Notes under the pieces: model-generated
What the model was told of the DNA's origin: nothing
What the model saw: the letters and a program-made list of their open reading frames with translations, nothing else
Databases searched by the model: none
Part shown: positions 1-7,669 of the stretch, in pieces
How positions within the stretch are numbered: the stretch's first letter is position 1
Layout of the letters: the number at the start of each line of letters is the position of its first letter
Assembly: GCA_964646405.1 (NCBI GenBank)
Contig: CAZYDV010000123.1
Coordinates: 1-16,361, forward strand
Length of the DNA: 16,361 nt
Source: CAKZSB01 sp964646405
Lineage (GTDB): Bacteria; Pseudomonadota; Gammaproteobacteria; Granulosicoccales; Granulosicoccaceae
Direction: 5' to 3'
Position numbers and translations under genes: made by a program

Positions 1-663
1 CCACAGCACATCGAGCTTGAACTGCAGTATATCCAGCGCACGTCGCTGAAGGGCTGCCGTATTGAAGTGGTCAAGCGTCAGCGATAAACCGTGTTCGACA
101 TCGCGATGCGCTTCCTTGATGCGGTTCTTGAAGTAGTCCAGACCCTGGCTTTCAATCCACGGGTATTTGTCGGGCCAGCTGGAAATGCGCTGTCGGTGGA
201 TGGTCGGTGCGAACATCTCGGTGAGTGATGAACAGGCCGATTCCTGCCAGCTGTGATTGCGCACAAAATTAATGTACGCGTCGACGGCAAAGCGCACACC
301 GGGCAGGACCATTTTCTGGTCGAGTACGTCGTCGCGGTCCAGACCGGTCGCCTCGGCCAGGCGCAACCAAACCTCGATGCCACCTTCGCCTCCGTCGGTG
401 CCATCGTGATCGAGAATGCGCTGAATCCACTGCTGGCGAATCAGTCGGTCCGGGCAGTTGGCGAGAAAATTGGCGTCTTTGCGCGGAATGCTGATCTGGT
501 AGTAGAAGCGATTGGCTACCCAGCCTTGAATCTGTTCGCGGTTGAGTTCGCCGTTGTTCATCTTCACCTGAAACGGATGGTGAATGTGGTAGCGGTTGCC
601 CAGCGCGCGCAGGCGTTGTTCGAATTCTTCGCGCGACCAGGGCGCTGACGGTTCAGCTGTCAT
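1..663 (-). CDS. pqqC: Pyrroloquinoline-quinone synthase PqqC (C-terminus cut by window edge)
   Basis: PqqC is a cofactor-free oxidase that performs the last step of PQQ synthesis: ring closure and eight-electron oxidation of AHQQ to PQQ, in the cytoplasm. The 221 visible residues read without interruption from ATG at 663 to the window edge; family members are about 250 aa, so roughly 30 C-terminal residues are missing. Recognisable family features are HHPFQ near residues 28-32, YYQISIPRKD at 55-64, HDGTDGGEGG at 86-95, and TEMFAPTIHRQR at 148-159. Residues H86, E149, H156 and R159 match the well-known active-site His, Glu, His and Arg with a small numbering offset. The start overlaps the pqqB stop by four bases (ATGA), which implies translational coupling. 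pqqD and pqqE would be expected beyond the left edge (inference). Identification is firm. Confidence 0.97.
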   Translation of the reverse strand, partial: MTAEPSAPWSREEFEQRLRALGNRYHIHHPFQVKMNNGELNREQIQGWVANRFYYQISIPRKDANFLANCPDRLIRQQWIQRILDHDGTDGGEGGIEVWLRLAEATGLDRDDVLDQKMVLPGVRFAVDAYINFVRNHSWQESACSSLTEMFAPTIHRQRISSWPDKYPWIESQGLDYFKNRIKEAHRDVEHGLSLTLDHFNTAALQRRALDILQFKLDVLW

Positions 664-1577
664 AGCGAGATCTGCATGCCGTCCTCTGCCACTTCAATGT
701 TGTGACTGGTGAGCGTTGCGCGCTCTGGCGAGTGCTCATCGAGGATCGGGTTGGTGTTGTTGATGTGAATCAGAATTTTGCGGCAACTGAGGTCTTTGAG
801 TTCCTCGATCATGCCGCCTGGGCCGCTCTGTTGCAGATGCCCCATTTCGGATGCCAGCCTGGTGCCGGCGCCGCGGGTGCTCATCTCGTCGTTGGTCCAG
901 GTGGTGCCATCGACCAGCAGGCAGTCGACGCTGCCCATCGCCTTGCGAGTGGTGTCCTGCAGACCGCCAAGCCCTGGAGAATAGAAAAGCTGCTTGCCGG
1001 TGTCGGTGTCGCGGATTGTTATGGCCAAGTTGTCGCCCGGGTGCGGATCGTGGCGGTGCGGTGAGTAGGGTGGAGCTTTGCTGTCGATCAGCAGCGGTTT
1101 TATCTCGATGCCGGGGACGCCGGGGATAGAAATCCAGCGTTCGTCATCGACCGGAATTTCGTTCCAGTTGACGCCGCAGTAGTGTTCGAGCATTGTGATC
1201 AGCGGAAAGCCACTGGTCAGGTCGTTGTAGACCATCTGCGTGCAGTACAGAGGCAGACGTTGATGGTGCTCGCGCAGACTGAGCAGGCCGGTGGTGTGAT
1301 CGATCTGGCTGTCCATCAGCATCACTGCGGCGATGCCGGTGTCCCGAATGCCGCGGGCCGGTTGCAATGCCGGTCGCTCGCGCAATTGCTGGCCGATATC
1401 GGGGGATGCATTAACCAGCAACCAGTGGGTGTTGTTGGTGCTGACCGCGATGGAAGATTGGGTGCGAGGCTTGCAGCCGGGTTGGCCGGCACGTGCGGCT
1501 GAGCAGGTTTCGCAGTTGCAATTCCACTGCGGATAGCCGCCTCCCGCAGCGGAGCCTAGAACGAGTACGTTGAGCAC
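660..1577 (-). CDS. pqqB: PQQ biosynthesis protein PqqB (metallo-beta-lactamase fold)
   Basis: PqqB is a metallo-beta-lactamase-fold protein of PQQ synthesis, thought to act as an iron-dependent hydroxylase on the peptide-derived intermediate before PqqC; older work proposed a transport role. The 305-aa product has the family length and its N-terminal signature VLGSAAGGGYPQWNCNC, followed by a Cys pair (C-x-C-x-x-C at about residues 20-25) that binds structural zinc in known structures. The metal-site motif DSQIDHTTGLLSLRE (about residues 89-103) is the PqqB variant of the HxHxDH motif. The start is GTG at 1575-1577: the signature begins right after it, and a purine-rich GGAAGG lies a few bases upstream. 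The stop overlaps the pqqC start. Second gene of the pqq operon. Confidence 0.97.
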   Translation of the reverse strand: MLNVLVLGSAAGGGYPQWNCNCETCSAARAGQPGCKPRTQSSIAVSTNNTHWLLVNASPDIGQQLRERPALQPARGIRDTGIAAVMLMDSQIDHTTGLLSLREHHQRLPLYCTQMVYNDLTSGFPLITMLEHYCGVNWNEIPVDDERWISIPGVPGIEIKPLLIDSKAPPYSPHRHDPHPGDNLAITIRDTDTGKQLFYSPGLGGLQDTTRKAMGSVDCLLVDGTTWTNDEMSTRGAGTRLASEMGHLQQSGPGGMIEELKDLSCRKILIHINNTNPILDEHSPERATLTSHNIEVAEDGMQISL

Positions 1578-1611
1578 GTTGGCCTTCCGGCGAGAGTGAA
1601 CAGGGAAGTTC

Positions 1612-1635
1612 GGAGTGGCCGGTGAGGGCCACTCC
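1612..1635 (-). promoter_or_regulatory. Perfect 9-bp stem-loop between pqqA and pqqB
   Basis: GGAGTGGCC at 1612-1620 is exactly complementary to GGCCACTCC at 1627-1635, with a six-base loop. On the transcribed (minus) strand it lies 9 bases after the pqqA stop and 34 bases before the pqqB start, and no T-run follows it. It therefore looks like an RNA processing or stabilising element, or a weak attenuator, rather than a full intrinsic terminator. It could give more pqqA than pqqBC message, which would suit PqqA being a consumed peptide substrate. The structure is seen; the function is inferred. Confidence 0.6.
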
Positions 1636-1644
1636 TCACAGGTA

Positions 1645-1716
1645 CTATCGGTTGTAGCAGTACATGGTGATCTCGAAACCGAGACGGATGTCCTGAACAG
1701 TAGGCTTAGTCCACAT
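1645..1716 (-). CDS. pqqA: PQQ precursor peptide PqqA, 23 aa
   Basis: PqqA is the ribosomally made peptide whose Glu and Tyr side chains are cross-linked by the radical-SAM enzyme PqqE, with PqqD as chaperone, to become the PQQ skeleton. The gene encodes 23 residues starting MWTKPTVQDIR and ending in MYCYNR. The diagnostic E-x-x-x-Y is present as E15 and Y19 (EITMY), preceded by the conserved G-F. Length matches the family's usual 22-29 aa. The start is fixed by a strong ribosome binding site seven bases upstream. An unusual second tyrosine (Y21) follows the reactive one. First gene of the pqq operon, 67 bases before pqqB and downstream of the regulator pair. Confidence 0.97.
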   Translation of the reverse strand: MWTKPTVQDIRLGFEITMYCYNR

Positions 1717-1723
1717 GAGGCGT

Positions 1724-1729
1724 TCCTCC
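1724..1729 (-). promoter_or_regulatory. Strong ribosome binding site of pqqA
   Basis: On the minus strand GGAGGA stands seven bases before the pqqA ATG, close to the ideal anti-16S sequence and spacing. It is one of the strongest sites in the window, as expected for a peptide substrate made in excess. It sits directly beside the inverted repeat at 1731-1754. Confidence 0.8.
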
Positions 1730-1730
1730 A

Positions 1731-1768
1731 GTGTAGTTAACTAGTATGCTACACAGGCCTTTTGCCTG
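1731..1768. promoter_or_regulatory. Two adjacent inverted repeats upstream of pqqA
   Basis: GTGTAG (1731-1736) and CTACAC (1749-1754) form a perfect 6-bp dyad with a 12-base AT-rich spacer. It is followed at once by CAGGC (1754-1758) and GCCTG (1764-1768), a 5-bp dyad with a 5-base loop. Both lie 15-52 bases before the pqqA ATG. They could be a binding site for the response regulator encoded just upstream, or a 5' leader structure. I see no convincing sigma-70 promoter pair here. The repeats are seen; the role is inferred. Confidence 0.4.
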
Positions 1769-1876
1769 CGCTACGAGTGCCGGAATGGACCCCGGCAATT
1801 GAATGATAAAGCATCGAGGGGTCGTGGCTAGGGATAATTTCCCGCACCGCGACGATGTTTTGCAGCGGTTGGTGTG

Positions 1877-2530
1877 TCAAGCGTCTCTGGTGGGCGAGAT
1901 GATGCCGTTGCGAATCGCCAGGTGCACAAGCTCTGCGTGGCTCTTGACCTGCAGCTTGGATTTGATCTGGGTGGTGTAGTTGGCGACGGTCTTGCTGCTG
2001 ATGCAAAGTTTCTCGCCCACTTCTGCCGTGGTATGGCCCTCGGCCAGCAGGCTGAAGATTTCGAACTCGCGAGTGGAGAAGTCATCGAACGGGCGGTGCT
2101 GACCTTTCTGCCGGTTCACCGCGCGGCGGCTGGCGATGCTGTCTGCCAGAAATTCGCGGCCGCTGGCCACCGCATTGATTGCGTCAATCAGGATGCCCGG
2201 ATCACTGCTTTTAGGGATATAGCCCAGCGCACCGGCCTGCAGCGCCTGCTCCACGAACACCATGTCCTCGTGCATCGAGAACATCAGGATGCGCGCATCC
2301 GGTGATCGGGCGACGATGCGCCGCGTGGTCTCCAGGCCACTCAGCCCCGGCAGTGTGATATCCATAACGACCGCGTCGGGTGCGAGCTCGCAGAACATCT
2401 GGTAGGCCTCTTCACCGCTGGATGCCTCACCAGTGATCTCAATGCCGGCCGATTGTTCGAGCAGCGATCGATAGCCTGTGCGTACAACGGCGTGATCGTC
2501 GACCAGCAGCAGTCGAATGGGTTTGTCCAT
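1877..2530 (-). CDS. NarL/LuxR-family response regulator
   Basis: A two-component response regulator of 217 aa that should bind DNA when phosphorylated. The N-terminal receiver domain (about 1-120) has the acidic pair D11-D12, the phospho-acceptor D57 in AVVMDITLPG, the switch serine S85 and the conserved lysine K107. The C-terminal LuxR-type helix-turn-helix (about 150-212) begins with STREFEIFSLLAEG and includes ISSKTVANYTTQIKSKL. The start is the ATG at 2528-2530, six bases after the kinase stop, so the pair is co-transcribed and probably translationally coupled. The next gene downstream is pqqA, 160 bases on. By analogy with regulators of quinoprotein alcohol dehydrogenases in pseudomonads (AgmR/EraR type), control of PQQ or a PQQ enzyme is likely, but the target is inferred from position only. 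Confidence 0.93.
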   Translation of the reverse strand: MDKPIRLLLVDDHAVVRTGYRSLLEQSAGIEITGEASSGEEAYQMFCELAPDAVVMDITLPGLSGLETTRRIVARSPDARILMFSMHEDMVFVEQALQAGALGYIPKSSDPGILIDAINAVASGREFLADSIASRRAVNRQKGQHRPFDDFSTREFEIFSLLAEGHTTAEVGEKLCISSKTVANYTTQIKSKLQVKSHAELVHLAIRNGIISPTRDA

Positions 2531-2536
2531 GATTTG

Positions 2537-3901
2537 TCAGTTTGCGAAAGTGGGCTCACCGATGCTAGTGACAGCAGGTGGATAATTGGGGCTGCGCTGT
2601 TGGACGGGCAGTATACAGTCCAGCTCAAAGCCCTGACCGGGCTTTGATGAAAGACTCAGCGTGCCGTTCAATGCGCGGACGCGCTCGCGCAGTCCGCGCA
2701 GCCCATAGCCATCGGTAGCGTCCTCGATGTCAAAGCCTACGCCATCGTCCTGGTACTGCAGGCGAATCTGCTGCCCGTCAGACACCTGGCTGACTTTCAC
2801 CACAACGCTGCTGGCACCGGCGTACTTGCGGGTGTTGGTCAGGCACTCCTGAGTCATTCGGTAGGTGGCGAGCGCGACGGCATCGTCACAGTAGCTAAAA
2901 CTGCCCTGCACCGACAGACTGCAGAACACGTTTTCATCGATCTCGTTCCAGTCATCGACCATGTGCTGAAGCGCACTGGTCAGGCCAAATTCGTCCAGCA
3001 CTGCCGGTCGCAATCGACGCATCAGACCGCGCAATACGTCGTGCAGGTGGTCGCACAGCTTCACAATGCTGATGCGGTCGTCGCCAGCCCCCGCTGGCCG
3101 ATCGGTGACCGCCAGCGCCTTGATGGCGGTCAGCGACTGGCCAAATTCATCGTGCAATTCGCGCGCGAGGTGGCGTCGTTCCTGTTCCTGTGCACCGATC
3201 GCCGCGAGTCGCAGCCGGTTTTCGATCGCGTCGGCGTGCTGCAGTTTTTCGGCCAGCGAGTTGACGCGGCGCGACACAGAGCGCAATTCCGGCAGGCCGG
3301 CAATCGGCAGGCGCGTGGCATTGTCACCTTCGGCCAGTTTATCCAGTCCGGTTAGAATGGCAGTTACCGGCCGCAGCGCCAGCCGCACACACAGGTACAC
3401 CAGCGCATAACTCAGCAACGCGAAGCCCGCCAAAAAGTACAGCAGCGGGCTGATCTCGCGCCACGATTTATCGATCCGGTCGGCCGGATTGATCAGCACC
3501 TGCACGCGGCCCTGTCTGGACTGCGGAATCTCGTGCGCATATTGCGGCGAATTGCGCGGTGTCATCAATCGCATGAACCAGTCGGGCGCGGCGTATTCGG
3601 TGGGCGCATCGACAGCCTGCGCGCGAAACACAAACTGGTTGTCGGGCGTTCGGTGATCCACCAGGACCTGCTGGGTGTCGGCAATGCTGCTCATGCCCAC
3701 AATCAGCTTGCGCTTTGCCGCATCGCTGATACGGTCGTCGGTGACCACCGAGCTGATCAATTCCAGGCTCTCTTCGGTCGCCGTGCTGACTTCATCGAGC
3801 ACCGCCATTCGCACCCGTTCTACCACCTGGTAAAGGGCGCCGCCCAGCAACACGATCAGCAGTGCGGTGATCACAAGGTTGATGCGAAATACCAGTCCCA
3901 T
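2537..3901 (-). CDS. Membrane sensor histidine kinase (HAMP, HisKA_3, HATPase_c)
   Basis: NarX/DegS-type sensor kinase of 454 aa, partner of the regulator that follows. Domains in order: membrane helix at about 8-27; a periplasmic sensing region of about 125 residues with no recognised ligand domain; a second membrane helix at about 152-175; HAMP at about 176-228; the HisKA_3 phospho-acceptor with H250 in ARELHDEFGQ; then the ATPase with N-box QECLTNTRKYA (351-361), G1 box DDGVGFD (385-391) and G2 box YGLRGLRERV (399-408). I chose the ATG at 3899-3901 because it places the first helix at the N-terminus; a longer frame to 4042 would add 47 residues unlike a kinase. No strong ribosome binding site is seen. 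It is divergent from the oxidoreductase gene, sharing a 188-base promoter region. The signal sensed is unknown. Confidence 0.93.
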   Translation of the reverse strand: MGLVFRINLVITALLIVLLGGALYQVVERVRMAVLDEVSTATEESLELISSVVTDDRISDAAKRKLIVGMSSIADTQQVLVDHRTPDNQFVFRAQAVDAPTEYAAPDWFMRLMTPRNSPQYAHEIPQSRQGRVQVLINPADRIDKSWREISPLLYFLAGFALLSYALVYLCVRLALRPVTAILTGLDKLAEGDNATRLPIAGLPELRSVSRRVNSLAEKLQHADAIENRLRLAAIGAQEQERRHLARELHDEFGQSLTAIKALAVTDRPAGAGDDRISIVKLCDHLHDVLRGLMRRLRPAVLDEFGLTSALQHMVDDWNEIDENVFCSLSVQGSFSYCDDAVALATYRMTQECLTNTRKYAGASSVVVKVSQVSDGQQIRLQYQDDGVGFDIEDATDGYGLRGLRERVRALNGTLSLSSKPGQGFELDCILPVQQRSPNYPPAVTSIGEPTFAN

Positions 3902-3952
3902 AGGCAACGTCCAGAGCAGATCAGTGAATCGATAGCAGCACCTCGCACCACG

Positions 3953-3974
3953 TTGCGGCCAGTTCGGGCCGCAA
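3953..3974. promoter_or_regulatory. Perfect 8-bp inverted repeat in the divergent promoter region
   Basis: TTGCGGCC (3953-3960) pairs exactly with GGCCGCAA (3967-3974) across the six-base loop AGTTCG. It lies 51 bases upstream of the kinase start and 115 bases before the oxidoreductase start. No T-run follows on either strand, so a terminator is unlikely. It could be an operator for the divergent genes or a leader hairpin in either transcript. Confidence 0.5.
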
Positions 3975-3994
3975 TGATAGACTGGCCACTGACC

Positions 3995-4057
3995 CCGCAG
4001 GCAGCTGCGGTGCAGTATTTGAGCGCGACCGACGCCGCCCACGGGTGCGACCGGCGT
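3995..4057. repeat. Two further inverted repeats in the oxidoreductase gene leader
   Basis: CCGCAG (3995-4000) and CTGCGG (4005-4010) form a 6-bp stem with a 4-base loop. ACGCCG (4032-4037) and CGGCGT (4052-4057) form a 6-bp stem with a 14-base loop. Together with the dyad at 3953-3974 they make three successive hairpins before the start codon at 4090. The GC-rich composition makes some dyads likely by chance, so function is uncertain. Confidence 0.35.
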
Positions 4058-4089
4058 GCTGTGAACAGTTACACCCGAGGCCTACTGTT

Positions 4090-7000
4090 ATGACACCAGT
4101 GCTGCAAGCCGTCAAACTCGAAGACAAATACGCCCGCATGGACGGCCGGGTCCATATCACCGGCAGTCAGGCACTGGTGCGACTGGCGATTCTGCAGTCG
4201 ATGCGCGATCGCGCGGCTGGCCTCAACACCGCCGCCTATATCGCCGGCTATCGCGGCTCGCCGATGCACAACCTCGACAAAGAGCTGTGGCGCGCGGGGT
4301 CGGTGCTCGATACACAGAATATCCACTTCTGGCCGGCCATCAACGAGGATCTGGCCGCCACCGCCATCTGGGGCACGCAACAGATACACGCCTTTGGCGA
4401 TGCGACCGTCGATGGGGTGTTCGGCATGTGGTACGGCAAGGGGCCGGGGCTTGATCGCAGTATGGATGCGATTCGCCACGGCCATATTGCAGGCTCGGCC
4501 GAACACGGCGGTGTGCTGGTGGTGGTGGGCGATGACCACGCGCTGACCTCCACCGATGCCCCGGCGGCGCACGAGTATGCGTTCGTCGAAATGATGATGC
4601 CGTTGCTGTACCCGGCAGACGTGCAGGACATCATCGATTACGGCTTGTTCGGCTATGCGATGTCGCGCTTTAGCGGCTGCTGGACCGGTTTCAAGGTCAT
4701 ACCCGATACCGTCGACGCGTCCACCTCTCTCGATGCCAGCCCGGATCGACTGTCGATCGTTTTGCCAGACGATTTCGAGCGGCCCGCCGACGGGCTCAAT
4801 CTGCGCGTACCCGATTTCTGGCACCAGCAGGAGCCCCGGCACCGCGCCTACAAACTGGATGCCGCACTGGCGTTCGCGCGAGCCAATAACCTTAACCACA
4901 CCACCATCCCCTCGGCGCAGCCGCGCTTTGGCATCGTGGCGTCCGGCAAGGCCTACAACGATGTGCGCCAGGCGCTGCAGGATCTGGGCATCACCGATGC
5001 CCGCGCCAGCGAGTCAGGGATCGTGCTGATGAAAATGGCCATGCTGTACCCGTTTGATGATCAAACCCTGCTGCAGTTTGCCGATGGCCTCGAGGAGGTT
5101 TTGATCGTCGAGGAAAAACACCAACTCACTGAAAACGGCGTGCGCAATGCGCTGTATCACTTGCCCGATTCACGCCGCCCCCGCGTCGTGGGGCAGTTTG
5201 ATGAGCGGGGGCAGCGGTTGCTGCCGATCGTGCCGGAGCTAACACCTGAAGATGTCGGGCGCGCGATCGCGGCGAGGATTGAGTACTTTCACCAGAGTGA
5301 TCAAAGCCGCGCCTATCTGCGTCGCATCGACGAGCTTGCCAAAAAACGGCAGGCGCGTACCGCGCTCAGCATCGTGCGTCAGCCGTATTTCTGCTCCGGC
5401 TGTCCGCACAACAGTTCCACCAAAGTGCCACAGGGTAGTCGCGCGCATGGCGGCGTAGGTTGCCACTATATGGCCACCTACATGGATCGCGATAACTTCA
5501 CCCATTCGCACATGGGTGGCGAGGGGCTGACCTGGGTCGGCCAGTCGGCGTTTGTGAAAACCGATCACGTGTTTCAGAACATGGGTGATGGCACTTATTA
5601 CCACTCGGGTCTGCTGGCGATAAGGGCCTGCATTGCCGCCAGGGTGAACATCACGTTCAAGATACTGTTCAACGATGCGGTGGCGATGACCGGTGGGCAG
5701 CCGGTGGATGGCCAGATCAGCCCGGCAATTATTTCACGGCAGGTGCATGCCGAAGGTGTCGACAAAATAGTTGTGGTGTCAGACCAGCCCGAGCAATATA
5801 GCGACACTGACCCCTTTGCCCCTGGCACCATTATTCGGCATCGCGATGAGCTCGATCAAACACAACGCGAGTGTCGCGCGCATCCCGGTGCCAGTGTGCT
5901 GATCTATGATCAAACCTGCGCTGCTGAAAAACGCCGCCGGCGCAAGAGCGGCAAGATGGAAGATCCGGATAAACGAATTTTTATCAACGATCGCGTGTGC
6001 GAGGGTTGCGGCGATTGCGGGGTGGCGTCTAACTGTATGTCTGTTGCACCACTGGACACCGCTTTTGGCCGCAAACGGGCGATCGATCAGTCGGCCTGCA
6101 ATAAAGATTATTCCTGTGTGAAGGGTTTTTGCCCCAGTTTTGTCAGCGTTTTGGGAGGCAAGCTGAAAAAAAGCGCAGCAGTGGTGGAAGTGCCCGCGCA
6201 CCTGCGCATGTTGCCCGAGCCCGAACGGCCCGCACTCGAAGGCGATGCTGTCTACAGTATTCTCGTGACTGGCGTTGGCGGCACTGGTGTCGTCACCATT
6301 GGCACGCTATTGAGTATGGCGGTGCACATGGAGGGCAAACATTTCTCCACAGTGGATCAGTTTGGCATGGCGCAAAAGGGCGGGGCGGTGACCAGTCACA
6401 TCCGCCTGGCGAATCATCAAAACGCGGTCAATGCCGTGCGCCTGAACGCCGGCAGCGCCGATCTGGTGCTCGGTTGTGATAGCCTGGTGACCGCCAGCGA
6501 TGTGGCCCTGAACGCCATGTCGGCTGATCACACCTACGTGATACAGAACACGCACCAGCAAATTACCGGGCAATTTAATCGCGATCCCAAGTTGCGTTTT
6601 CCGGTCATCGAACTCGACTCGCGGCTGGCGGGTGCTGTTAATTCACAACGGATCGATTCATTCAACGCCAGTGACATCGCCACCCGCCTGCTGGGCGATT
6701 CTATCGCCAGTAACCTCTTCATGTTGGGCTATGCCTATCAGAAGGGGCTGATCCCTGTGTCGGCTCGAGCAATAGAAGCGGCGATCGAATTGAATAACGT
6801 CGCCATCGAATTGAATAAGCAGGCGTTTGTCTGGGGGCGTCGCGCGGCCAGAGATCTGCCGGCGATTGTGGCACTGGCACAAGCGGCGGTAAACGGACAC
6901 CCCACTTCGGTGCCGCAGAGCCTCGATGCCGCGCTCGATCTCTACACGCGCGAACTGGCGCAGTATCAAAGTCAGTCACTGGCGCGGCGCTATCGGCGTG

Positions 7001-7578
7001 CGATCGAAGCCATCGCAAAAAAAGAGCAAACGGCGATTCCCGGTAGCGAGCACTTCAGTGTCACCGTGGCTCGATCACTCTACAAACTGATGGCCTACAA
7101 AGATGAATATGAAGTGGCCCGTTTATACAGCAGCGGGCAATTCATCCGCGATCTGGAGCAACGCTTCGACGGTGACTATCAGCTTAGATTCCATCTCGCG
7201 CCGCCGCTGTTCGCCCGGCGCGATCCGGTCACCGGACACTTGCTAAAGAAAGAGTTTGGCGGCTGGATGCTGGGGGCATTCAAGGTGCTTTCCCGATTTA
7301 AATTTTTACGTGGCACGCCGTTCGATCCGTTTGGCTATACCGGTGAGCGCAGGCAGGAGCGGGCACTGATACGCGAATTCCAGACAATGGCCGGGCAGTT
7401 GGCAGACGAACTGTCGCCCGAGCGTCTTGATCAGGCGGTAGCGATCGCCGCATTGGCGGACGAGATTCGCGGCTATGGTCATGTTAAGGAGGCGTCGATC
7501 GAAGACTACAAACGGCGCCTGGCCGAGCCCCGTGAAATGTGGCAGCAGCCACCCGATGCAGCGCGCAGGCGTGCCTGA
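4090..7578 (+). CDS. Fused indolepyruvate:ferredoxin oxidoreductase (IorA-IorB type)
   Basis: Thiamine-diphosphate and iron-sulfur enzyme that oxidatively decarboxylates aryl-2-oxo acids such as indolepyruvate or phenylpyruvate to the aryl-acetyl-CoA, passing electrons to ferredoxin. The 1162-aa length is typical of the single-chain bacterial form. Seen in order: the pyrimidine-binding half at the N-terminus (about 30-230); the YFCSGCPHNSSTK segment (433-445); the TPP/Mg motif GDG (499-501) to NDAVAMTGGQ (528-537); Fe-S cysteines C637, C640, C643, C649 and C670, C676, C681; the gamma domain beginning VTGVGGTGVV (about 726) with the QFGMAQKGGAV motif; then the C-terminal DUF6537-like region. 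The start is the ATG at 4090 with GAGG nine bases upstream, giving the usual N-terminus; an earlier in-frame ATG at 4045 adds 15 unlikely residues. Substrate range is inferred from the family. Confidence 0.95.
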   Translation: MTPVLQAVKLEDKYARMDGRVHITGSQALVRLAILQSMRDRAAGLNTAAYIAGYRGSPMHNLDKELWRAGSVLDTQNIHFWPAINEDLAATAIWGTQQIHAFGDATVDGVFGMWYGKGPGLDRSMDAIRHGHIAGSAEHGGVLVVVGDDHALTSTDAPAAHEYAFVEMMMPLLYPADVQDIIDYGLFGYAMSRFSGCWTGFKVIPDTVDASTSLDASPDRLSIVLPDDFERPADGLNLRVPDFWHQQEPRHRAYKLDAALAFARANNLNHTTIPSAQPRFGIVASGKAYNDVRQALQDLGITDARASESGIVLMKMAMLYPFDDQTLLQFADGLEEVLIVEEKHQLTENGVRNALYHLPDSRRPRVVGQFDERGQRLLPIVPELTPEDVGRAIAARIEYFHQSDQSRAYLRRIDELAKKRQARTALSIVRQPYFCSGCPHNSSTKVPQGSRAHGGVGCHYMATYMDRDNFTHSHMGGEGLTWVGQSAFVKTDHVFQNMGDGTYYHSGLLAIRACIAARVNITFKILFNDAVAMTGGQPVDGQISPAIISRQVHAEGVDKIVVVSDQPEQYSDTDPFAPGTIIRHRDELDQTQRECRAHPGASVLIYDQTCAAEKRRRRKSGKMEDPDKRIFINDRVCEGCGDCGVASNCMSVAPLDTAFGRKRAIDQSACNKDYSCVKGFCPSFVSVLGGKLKKSAAVVEVPAHLRMLPEPERPALEGDAVYSILVTGVGGTGVVTIGTLLSMAVHMEGKHFSTVDQFGMAQKGGAVTSHIRLANHQNAVNAVRLNAGSADLVLGCDSLVTASDVALNAMSADHTYVIQNTHQQITGQFNRDPKLRFPVIELDSRLAGAVNSQRIDSFNASDIATRLLGDSIASNLFMLGYAYQKGLIPVSARAIEAAIELNNVAIELNKQAFVWGRRAARDLPAIVALAQAAVNGHPTSVPQSLDAALDLYTRELAQYQSQSLARRYRRAIEAIAKKEQTAIPGSEHFSVTVARSLYKLMAYKDEYEVARLYSSGQFIRDLEQRFDGDYQLRFHLAPPLFARRDPVTGHLLKKEFGGWMLGAFKVLSRFKFLRGTPFDPFGYTGERRQERALIREFQTMAGQLADELSPERLDQAVAIAALADEIRGYGHVKEASIEDYKRRLAEPREMWQQPPDAARRRA

Positions 7579-7669
7579 ACTAAAGCCTTTGGCGCCACAG
7601 CAACGCGAGGCTGGACGGCGGCCGATAATCGTGTAGTGTTGTCGCGACGCCAACCCGACGGGAGACAAC

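Noticed and set aside
253..648. Plus-strand 131-codon frame across the pqqC region
   Set aside because: It lies wholly opposite pqqC, which has a clear family match; no domain or ribosome binding site supports the plus-strand reading.
1731..1768. Intrinsic terminator for the regulator gene upstream of pqqA
   Set aside because: The stems are short and not followed by a T-run on the minus strand, and they end beside the pqqA ribosome binding site.
3902..4042. Upstream in-frame start for the histidine kinase
   Set aside because: The extra 47 residues are Cys/Arg-rich, precede the first membrane helix and would occupy the divergent promoter region.
4069..4899. Minus-strand 276-codon frame opposite the start of the oxidoreductase gene
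   Set aside because: The plus-strand protein is unmistakable; the antisense frame is His/Gly/Arg-rich with no family features, as expected for GC-rich antisense.
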